Shown here: piece by piece, positions 16,527 to 23,000 of the stretch
How positions within the stretch are numbered: the first letter of the stretch is position 1
How the letters are laid out: every line of letters begins with the position of its first letter
Source of the DNA: Pseudomonadota bacterium
GTDB lineage: Bacteria > Pseudomonadota > Gammaproteobacteria > Xanthomonadales > Xanthomonadaceae
Assembly (NCBI GenBank): GCA_023394655.1
Contig: JAEXAG010000156.1
Span: 1-35,100 of the forward strand
DNA: 35,100 bases
Direction of reading: 5' to 3'
Position numbers and translations under genes: made by a program
Notes under the pieces: generated by a model
Told to the model about the DNA's origin: nothing
Seen by the model: only the letters and a program-made list of their open reading frames with translations
The model's database searches: none

Positions 16527-16568
16527 TTTTTTGTGCAGAATGGTGAGTCCGGACCACAGGCAAATCCC

Positions 16569-16814
16569 ATGCTTCGCTACAAGCTCAAGGAATTGACTGC
16601 AGACAAGGAGTTCCGGGAACGGCGGCGGGTCACGATCCAGGAGATCGCCCAAGCGACCGGGATCACCCGAAACACGCTCTCCAAGATGCTCAACCAGCAT
16701 GGCGCCAGCGTGCGATCGGAGAACCTCGATCGCCTGTGCGCCTACTTCGATTGCCAGGTCGCGCAACTCGTCGAATACGTGCCGGACGATGCCAACAGAG
16801 CGGTTTCGGCATGA
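16569..16814 (+). CDS. Cro/C1-type (XRE) helix-turn-helix regulator leading the BREX operon
   Basis: An 81-residue DNA-binding protein. The helix-turn-helix is VTIQEIAQATGITRNTLSKMLNQ (about residues 21-43), followed by RSENLDRLCAYFDCQVAQLVEYVPD, the usual C-terminal helices of short XRE/HTH_26 proteins that bind as dimers. Its stop overlaps the brxF start by four bases (ATGA), so it is the first gene of the BREX operon and translation is probably coupled. An autorepressor keeping defence expression in check is the likely role, with the palindrome at 16426-16446 and the repeat near 16497-16526 as possible operators. It is not the WYL-domain BrxR type described for other BREX loci. The ribosome binding site before the ATG is weak. 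Confidence 0.82.
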   Translation: MLRYKLKELTADKEFRERRRVTIQEIAQATGITRNTLSKMLNQHGASVRSENLDRLCAYFDCQVAQLVEYVPDDANRAVSA

Positions 16815-17281
16815 ATGCACTGGTCGCATTGGAGCGGCTGCAACGCGTGCTGACGGACGCTACCCAGCTGCAAAGCAAGCTCGTCCTTCTGGCAGGGGGT
16901 ACTCCAGAGCAAAGGACTGCCCAACTGGAGGCATTGCAAGAGCATCTGCACATCAAGCCATTGCATCTGGGCGTTTCGCTGGCAGGCGCTCTCGCCGAGT
17001 TGCCCCAGCGGGAGCGCCACCTGCAGGCAGGCAACCTCCTGCGGGAGATTGCGCAGTCGCACGCGCCGACAGGTCCACTATTGATGGAAGGGGTCGAGCT
17101 GCTGTTCGACGCATCGCTCAAGGTCAACGCGCTTGATCTGCTCAAGCGCCAAGCGCTGGCTCGCCCGGTGGTCGCCGTGTGGCCTGGCGAGTGGCGGAAC
17201 GGGCGACTGACCTATGCCGTGCTTGGGAATCCGGAATATCAGGACCACGCCGCCGATGGCGTGATCGTCTTCGAAATCTAG
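16811..17281 (+). CDS. brxF: BREX type 3 protein BrxF, with a degenerate P-loop
   Basis: First core gene of type 3 BREX. The 156-residue product matches the BrxF pattern as I know it: an N-terminal beta strand and P-loop position (KLVLLAGGTPEQRTAQL, about 22-38), a middle LPQRERHLQAGNLLREI, a Walker-B-like position (GPLLMEGVELLFDASLKVNALDLL) and a C-terminal VVAVWPGEWRNGRLTYAVLGNPEYQDH. The P-loop position lacks the GK[S/T] signature and the Walker-B-like strand reads LLMEG instead of an Asp-bearing LLDN-type motif, so this copy probably does not bind or hydrolyse nucleotide in the usual way. The ATG overlaps the regulator's stop. brxC starts 13 bases after the stop behind a GGGGGAAG ribosome binding site. 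Confidence 0.8.
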   Translation: MNALVALERLQRVLTDATQLQSKLVLLAGGTPEQRTAQLEALQEHLHIKPLHLGVSLAGALAELPQRERHLQAGNLLREIAQSHAPTGPLLMEGVELLFDASLKVNALDLLKRQALARPVVAVWPGEWRNGRLTYAVLGNPEYQDHAADGVIVFEI

Positions 17282-17294
17282 CAGGGGGAAGAAC

Positions 17295-20200
17295 ATGCGC
17301 TATGGCGATTTGATCCAATTCGAGTCAATTGAATCCGTAATCCAATTGCTCGATGCCAACCGACCTGAGGAGGCGAGGAAGCTTGTCGCTACCTACGTCA
17401 TCTCGGACGAGATGGCGAACCGCCTGGCGGACAGCATGATCCCGCAGCTGTCGTTCGATGAATCCGTCGACCACATGGGTGTGCTGGTGGTGGGCAACTA
17501 CGGCACAGGTAAATCGCACCTGATGTCGGTGCTTTCACTGGTTGCCGAGGATGCGGCCTACCTGCCCGCGATCCGACATCCGAAAGTAGCCAAGGCGGCG
17601 GAAGCCATCGCCGGCAAGTTCAAGGTCCACCGCATCGAGATCTCCAGCCAGATGTCGCTGCGGGACATCGTCACCAAGGAGCTGGAGGCGTTCCTCGAAA
17701 AGATCGGCGTGTCCTACGCATTCCCGTCCGCGGACCAGGTGGTCAACAACAAGACCGCGCTGGAACAGATGATGGCCGCCTTCGAGGAGGTTCATCCGAA
17801 ACACGGCGTCCTGCTGGTGGTCGATGAGTTGCTCGACTACCTGCGTTCCCGCAGGGACCACGAGCTGGTCCTCGACCTGTCCTTCCTTCGCGAGATCGGC
17901 GAGGTCACCAAGCACCTGCATTTCCGTTTCGTGGCCGGCGTGCAGGAACAGGTTTTCGACAGCAGTCGCTTCGAGCACGTCTCGGACAGCCTGCGCCGGG
18001 TCAAGGATCGATTCACTCAGGTACTGCTGGCCAGGCAGGACGTCAGCTTCGTGGTGGCAGAGCGTCTGCTCAAGAAGACGGCCGATCAGCAGGACAAGAT
18101 TCGCCGCTATCTCACGCCGTTCGCCAAGTTCTACGGCAACATGAACGAGCGCATGGATGAGTATGTCCGGCTGTTCCCGGTGCACCCGGACTATCTCGGC
18201 ACGTTCGAACGCCTGGTATTCACTGAGAAGCGTGGTGCGCTGGTCACCTTGCGCGACCAGATCCAATCGATCATCGGGGATGCTGTGCCGGAAGATCGCC
18301 CCGGTCTGATCGGTTACGACAAGTTCTGGGACACCGTGAAGAGCAACCAGGTGTTGCGATCGGACCCCAACATCGGGCCGGTTCTCAAGGTCTCCGATGT
18401 CCTCGAAGGACGCATCACCAGCGCGTTCACCCGCCCGCAATACAAGGCCATGGCCCTGCGCATCATCAGTGGCCTGTCGGTGCACAGGCTCACGACCGGT
18501 GGTGACATCTACGTTCCGGTAGGGCCGACGGCCGAAGAGCTGCGCGACACGCTGTGCCTCTATCAGCCTGGTATCGAGGAGCTGGGTGGTGAACCTGCTT
18601 CGGACCTGCTGTCCATGGTCCAGACCGCGTTGCGCGAGACGCTGAAGACCGTCAACGGCCAGTTCATCTCCAAGGCGCCGGACACTGAGCAGTACTACCT
18701 CGATCTCAAGAAGGACGTCGACTACGACGCCCAGATCGAGCGGCGTGCAGCCACATTGGACGATGACGCGCTCGACCGCGCCTACTTCGGCGCGATCAAG
18801 CAGTTGATGGAGCAGTCGGACGAGGCGAGCTACGTCACTGGCCACCAGATCTGGCAGTACCAGATCGAATGGCAGGAGCGGCACGTCGAGCGCAACGGCT
18901 ACCTGTTCTTCGGTGCGCCGAACGACCGCCCGACGGCGCAACCCGAGCGCGACTTCTACCTCTACTTCATCCAGCCGTTCAACCCGCCGCGCTTCCGCGA
19001 TGAAAGCAAGTCGGACGAGGTCTTCTTCCGGCTCAAGGGATTGGACGACGACATCAAGGGCCACCTGGCGTTCTATGCAGGCGCAATGGAGCTGGCGTCG
19101 ACCGCCAGTGGTAGTGCCAAAGGCATCTACCTGGACAAGGCCAAGCTCGCCCTGCGCGAGATGAGCAAGTGGCTGCAGGAAAAGCAGATGACCGCGTTCG
19201 AGGTCACCTACCAGGGGCAGACCAAACAACTGCAAAACTGGGTCAAGGGTGTTTCGTTGCGCGACCGCGCCCATCTGGGACCGGACGACCGCATCAACTT
19301 CCGCGACGTCGTCAATGTCAGCTCTGGCCTGGTGCTGGATCCGCGCTTCAAGGACCAGGCCCCGGCCTATCCGACGTTCTCCAAGCTTCTCACCGAGGCC
19401 AACCGCAAGCAGTTGGTGGGCAACACGCTGAAAGTTTTGGCGGGAGCTTCCAAAACCCACGACGCCACCGCCGTCCTCGATGCGCTGGAGCTGTTGAACG
19501 GCGACCGGATCGAGCCGACCAGCTCGCGTTACGCAAAAGACGTGCTGGCCCGTCTGGGTGCCAAGGGACCGGGCCAGGTGCTCAATCGCAACGAGCTGCT
19601 GAGCGGCCCTACGGATGTCGAGTATTTCTCTCCCGACAGTGCCCGGCTTGAGCCGGACCTGCTGGTCGTCGTGCTGGCGGCGCTGGTCTATTCCGGCGAC
19701 GTGGTCTTGGCGGTGACCGGCGACAAGATCGACTCGGGCAAGCTCAATCTGCTGGTCGAACGCTCCTTGGAAGACCTCAAGGCATTTCGGCATGTCGAGG
19801 CGCCCAAGGAAATCAACGTTGGATTGCTTCGCAGCCTGTACGAAACCCTGGGCTTGAATCCCGGTCTCGCGCAGCTGGCAACGCAAGGCCAAGACGAGTC
19901 CGTCCGGCAGCTGCAGGACTCAGTCAGCGCGCTGGTTCCTCGCCTGCTGCATGCAACGACCGACATGGCGGGGCGGCTGAGCTTCTGGGGCCAGCCGCTG
20001 GTGCGCGAGGAGGAGCTGGCTGGCTGGCGTTCCCGCCTGGATGGATTGAAGACGTTCACCGAGAGCCTGCAGCCCTACAACACCGTCGGCAAACTCAAGA
20101 ACCTGCGGATCACGGCAGAGGACATCGACGCCCAGAAGCAAAGCATTGTGGTGCTCGCGAACGCCGAGCGCCTGATGACGCTGGTAGCAGATCTTGGCAG

Positions 20201-21020
20201 CACGGCGTCCTACCTGTCGCAGGCCGAATTGGTGCTGCCAGCTGACCACCCGTGGGTGGAGAAGGCGCAGGCCACGCGCAAGACATTGCTCGACAAGCTT
20301 GCGGCCGACAAGGACATCGCACACGGCGCCGAGTATCGGCAAACCTTGCAGCAGCTGAAGAAGGAATACTTGGCCGCCTATATCGCCAGCCACAGCAAGG
20401 CCCGCCTGGGCGTGTCCGAGGACCGAACCAAGACCGCGTTGCGAAGGGATCCCCGGCTGGTGGCGTTGCGCAGCCTGGCCGGCGTCGCCCTGATGTCTAC
20501 GGGACAACTGGCGGCATTCGAAGAGAAGCTGGACAAGCTGAAGAGTTGTGCAGCGCTGATCGAAGCCGACCTGGGTGCCTCTCCCTTCTGCCCGCACTGC
20601 CGGTTCCAGCCAGCCAACGAGCAGCGCGACATGCTGCCGGCAGCGAACGTACTGGCGTCGCTGGACGACGAGCTCGACCGTCTGCTCGGCGGCTGGCAGC
20701 AGACGCTGCTGGACAACCTGGAGGATCCGATCATCCAGGCCAACCTGGAGCTGCTCAAGCCCGGCGACAGCAAGCTGGTGAAGGCGTTCCTGACCAGCAG
20801 GACGCTGCCGGAATCGGTCACGCCTGAGTTCGTCGGCGCGATCCAGGAAGCCCTGAGTGGGCTGGAGAAGATTGCGGTGAGCCGCGACGAGATCCGCGAC
20901 GCGTTGCTGGCGGGCGGCTCACCCGCCACGCCGGACGACCTGCGCAAGCGGTTCGAAGCATTCATCAACGAACGCAGCCGTGGCAAGGACGCCAGCAAGC
21001 TGCGGTTTGTCGTGGAGTAG
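17295..21020 (+). CDS. brxC: BREX ATPase BrxC (DUF6079-type)
   Basis: Large ATPase of the BREX complex, 1241 residues. Walker A GNYGTGKS is at 67-74 and Walker B LLVVDELLDYL at about 173-183, so the ATPase site looks intact. The rest is long helical sequence typical of BrxC/PglY. A CPHC motif near residue 1098 (FCPHCRFQP) is a single cysteine pair, possibly half of a metal site. BrxC is essential for phage exclusion in the BREX systems studied. The start has a strong GGGGGAAG site. It is followed after three bases by the AlbA_2 gene, which in standard type 3 loci would be pglXI. Composition is high GC like the chromosome. Confidence 0.93.
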   Translation: MRYGDLIQFESIESVIQLLDANRPEEARKLVATYVISDEMANRLADSMIPQLSFDESVDHMGVLVVGNYGTGKSHLMSVLSLVAEDAAYLPAIRHPKVAKAAEAIAGKFKVHRIEISSQMSLRDIVTKELEAFLEKIGVSYAFPSADQVVNNKTALEQMMAAFEEVHPKHGVLLVVDELLDYLRSRRDHELVLDLSFLREIGEVTKHLHFRFVAGVQEQVFDSSRFEHVSDSLRRVKDRFTQVLLARQDVSFVVAERLLKKTADQQDKIRRYLTPFAKFYGNMNERMDEYVRLFPVHPDYLGTFERLVFTEKRGALVTLRDQIQSIIGDAVPEDRPGLIGYDKFWDTVKSNQVLRSDPNIGPVLKVSDVLEGRITSAFTRPQYKAMALRIISGLSVHRLTTGGDIYVPVGPTAEELRDTLCLYQPGIEELGGEPASDLLSMVQTALRETLKTVNGQFISKAPDTEQYYLDLKKDVDYDAQIERRAATLDDDALDRAYFGAIKQLMEQSDEASYVTGHQIWQYQIEWQERHVERNGYLFFGAPNDRPTAQPERDFYLYFIQPFNPPRFRDESKSDEVFFRLKGLDDDIKGHLAFYAGAMELASTASGSAKGIYLDKAKLALREMSKWLQEKQMTAFEVTYQGQTKQLQNWVKGVSLRDRAHLGPDDRINFRDVVNVSSGLVLDPRFKDQAPAYPTFSKLLTEANRKQLVGNTLKVLAGASKTHDATAVLDALELLNGDRIEPTSSRYAKDVLARLGAKGPGQVLNRNELLSGPTDVEYFSPDSARLEPDLLVVVLAALVYSGDVVLAVTGDKIDSGKLNLLVERSLEDLKAFRHVEAPKEINVGLLRSLYETLGLNPGLAQLATQGQDESVRQLQDSVSALVPRLLHATTDMAGRLSFWGQPLVREEELAGWRSRLDGLKTFTESLQPYNTVGKLKNLRITAEDIDAQKQSIVVLANAERLMTLVADLGSTASYLSQAELVLPADHPWVEKAQATRKTLLDKLAADKDIAHGAEYRQTLQQLKKEYLAAYIASHSKARLGVSEDRTKTALRRDPRLVALRSLAGVALMSTGQLAAFEEKLDKLKSCAALIEADLGASPFCPHCRFQPANEQRDMLPAANVLASLDDELDRLLGGWQQTLLDNLEDPIIQANLELLKPGDSKLVKAFLTSRTLPESVTPEFVGAIQEALSGLEKIAVSRDEIRDALLAGGSPATPDDLRKRFEAFINERSRGKDASKLRFVVE

Positions 21021-21023
21021 TCA

Positions 21024-22472
21024 ATGGAAGCTGCCGAACTGTTGGCCATCCTCGCCCGCGGCGAGGACAGCCGGCACCAGTTCAAGCAAAACCTGACCAA
21101 CGCCGACAGCGTTGCGGCGGAGCTTGCCGCATTCGCCAACAGCGGCGGCGGCCAGCTGTTCGTCGGGGTCAACGACGACGGCACGATTGCCGGCCTGAGC
21201 GCCGCCGACGTTCGCCGCTTGAATCAGCTGGTTTCGAATTCGGCGACCAACAACGTCAGGCCGCCCATCCATCCGACCACCGACAACGTCCAGACCGACC
21301 ACGGGCTGGTGATGGTGGTGATGGTGCCCGACGGCATCAGCAAGCCCTACGTCGACAACCAGGGGCGCATCTGGGTCAAGAACGGTTCGGACAAGCGCCA
21401 TGTGACCGCGCGGGAAGAGCTGCAGCGGCTGTTCCAGCAGTCGGGGCTGGTCTATGCCGATGTCGTCCCGGTCTCCGGTGCGACCGCAGCGGACATCGAT
21501 GAGAAGGCCTTCGATGCCTATTTCAATCGCCGCTATGGGCAGACCTCGGAATACAGCGGCCAACCGCTGCCGCAACTTCTGCAAAACCTGGGGCTGGCCA
21601 ACGCGACCGAACTGAACCTGTCAGGCCTGCTGCTGTTCGGCAAGCAGCCGCAACGGTTCCGGCCGGCGTTCGAGGTGAAGGCGGTCGCCTTCCCGGGCAC
21701 GGAACTGCACGACACCACCTACCTCGACAGCGAGGACATCGGCGGCACGCTGCTGGAGCAATACCAACGCAGCTTCGCCTTCATCAAGCGCAACCTGCGC
21801 CATGTCCAGCGCGGACGGGGCTTCAATACGCTCGGCGAGCTGGAGATCCCGGAGCAGGCGATCGAGGAGTTGCTGGTCAATGCGTTGATCCACCGCGACT
21901 ACTTCACCAGCGCTTCCATCCGGCTGATGGTGTTTGCCGACCGGGTCGAGATCATCAGCCCAGGACACCTGCCGGACGCGCTGAGTACCGATGCCATCCG
22001 TCGCGGTACATCCAACCGGCGCAACCCGACCCTGACCGAGCACGCGGTCCATATCCTGCCGTACCGCGGACTGGGGACCGGGATTCCCCGGGCCTTGCAT
22101 GACTGGCCGACCACGGAACTGGTGGACGATCCTGCCGGCAACCAATTCAAGGCGGTGCTTCGCCGGCCGGCGCCGGCATCCGAGAATGCGGGGGCTACCC
22201 CCGAAGTCACCCCCGGAGTGGCCCCCGAAGTCACCCCCGAAGTCACCGGGGAAGTCCAACGGTTGCTATCGGTGATGGTGGGCGAGATGAAGCGTGCCGA
22301 GATCCAGCAGGCCTTGGGGCTCAGGGATGAAAAACACTTCCGTGAGGCCTACCTGCAGCCGGCACTGCAGGCCGGTTTGATCGAAATGACCGTGCCGGAC
22401 AAGCCCAAATCGCGCCTGCAGCGTTACCGCATGACGGTACGCGGCGGAGAAATTTCAGCAAGCCAAAGGTGA
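21024..22472 (+). CDS. AlbA_2 (Schlafen-core-like) protein with GHKL-type domain inserted in the BREX operon
   Basis: A 482-residue protein of the family often labelled 'RNA-binding domain-containing' or 'ATP-dependent DNA helicase RecG-related'. The AlbA_2 domain (about 8-130) has RHQFKQNLTNADSVAAELAAFANS and GGGQLFVGVNDDG. The second half carries a HATPase_c_4/GHKL-like region (PEQAIEELLVNALIHRDYF, about 274-292, and RGLGTGIPRAL), then a linker of five TPEV-type tetrapeptides (392-411) and a C-terminal winged helix (MKRAEIQQALGLRDEKHFREAYLQPAL). AlbA_2 is related to the Schlafen core, whose RNase acids are E-x4-E and a later D; here they align as Glu14-x4-Gln19 and Asp51/52, so the second Glu is replaced. 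It starts three bases after brxC with a GGAG site. Such genes occur inside some R-M and BREX operons; their role is unsettled. Confidence 0.85.
   Translation: MEAAELLAILARGEDSRHQFKQNLTNADSVAAELAAFANSGGGQLFVGVNDDGTIAGLSAADVRRLNQLVSNSATNNVRPPIHPTTDNVQTDHGLVMVVMVPDGISKPYVDNQGRIWVKNGSDKRHVTAREELQRLFQQSGLVYADVVPVSGATAADIDEKAFDAYFNRRYGQTSEYSGQPLPQLLQNLGLANATELNLSGLLLFGKQPQRFRPAFEVKAVAFPGTELHDTTYLDSEDIGGTLLEQYQRSFAFIKRNLRHVQRGRGFNTLGELEIPEQAIEELLVNALIHRDYFTSASIRLMVFADRVEIISPGHLPDALSTDAIRRGTSNRRNPTLTEHAVHILPYRGLGTGIPRALHDWPTTELVDDPAGNQFKAVLRRPAPASENAGATPEVTPGVAPEVTPEVTGEVQRLLSVMVGEMKRAEIQQALGLRDEKHFREAYLQPALQAGLIEMTVPDKPKSRLQRYRMTVRGGEISASQR
22197..22256 (+). repeat. Five 12-bp tandem repeats encoding TPEV units
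   Basis: The unit ACCCCCGAAGTC occurs five times in tandem with small changes (22197, 22209, 22221, 22233, 22245), giving TPEV-TPGV-APEV-TPEV-TGEV between the GHKL-like region and the C-terminal winged helix. Gain or loss of units keeps the frame, so linker length may vary between strains. Confidence 0.85.
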
Positions 22473-22480
22473 GGATGCAG

Positions 22481-22969
22481 ATGGCCAACTATAGAAATCG
22501 GAAGGATTTCCCGCTGCTAGTAGATTTACTGGAGAGAACGACGAAAAGCTTCGCAGCGAAGAAAATTCAGGATGCGACGGCGCTGATGGACCGGAAGAAG
22601 GGTGCGCATAACCTGCAGGGACATGCTATGCGCGTCATGCCGTTGACAGTGTGGCTTGTCATCCGCCGGCCGGACTTGCCGAAACTCATTCGCAGTAAAA
22701 CGAAACTGACCAACGGAATGACAGCCTCTTCATCCGAAGCTAGGGCAGTCTTCTGGAATGTCGTCAAGGATGCGATCAAGGCGGAGCTGTTGAAGCACGG
22801 CAACGATGTTATTTCATCGCCTGACCAGATCAATACGCCTACTACGGCGCAAGAAACTGCGGACACATACTTGAGTAAAGACTACGGCGGCGGACAAACC
22901 AGTGGCGGCGCAGGGAACACGGTGTTGAAGCGTTCGCTCAAGCTGCTTGCCCACGTCCTTCCGTCGTGA
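22481..22969 (+). CDS. Orphan small protein inserted between AlbA_2 gene and pglXI
   Basis: A 162-residue basic protein I do not recognise. It begins MANYRNRKDFPLLVDLLERT, has a hydrophobic middle (VMPLTVWLVIRRPDLPKLI) too short and charged to be a membrane helix, and ends with a Gly/Thr-rich linker (SKDYGGGQTSGGAGNTVLKR) and a short helix. Starts at 22469 (GTG), 22475 and 22481 are in frame; the AGGTGAGG site fits only 22481. It begins eight bases after the AlbA_2 gene and ends 31 bases before pglXI, so it is in the operon. Its bases look more AT-rich than those of brxC, like the following pglXI. It might be a specificity or regulatory partner of the methylase; nothing in the sequence proves this. 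Confidence 0.7.
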   Translation: MANYRNRKDFPLLVDLLERTTKSFAAKKIQDATALMDRKKGAHNLQGHAMRVMPLTVWLVIRRPDLPKLIRSKTKLTNGMTASSSEARAVFWNVVKDAIKAELLKHGNDVISSPDQINTPTTAQETADTYLSKDYGGGQTSGGAGNTVLKRSLKLLAHVLPS

Positions 22970-23000
22970 TCAATGAACCAAAGCGAGTCGTAACGCATAC

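Noticed and set aside
17535..19892. Minus-strand open frame of 785 codons
   Set aside because: Antisense of brxC, whose Walker motifs and coupled operon position show the plus strand is coding.
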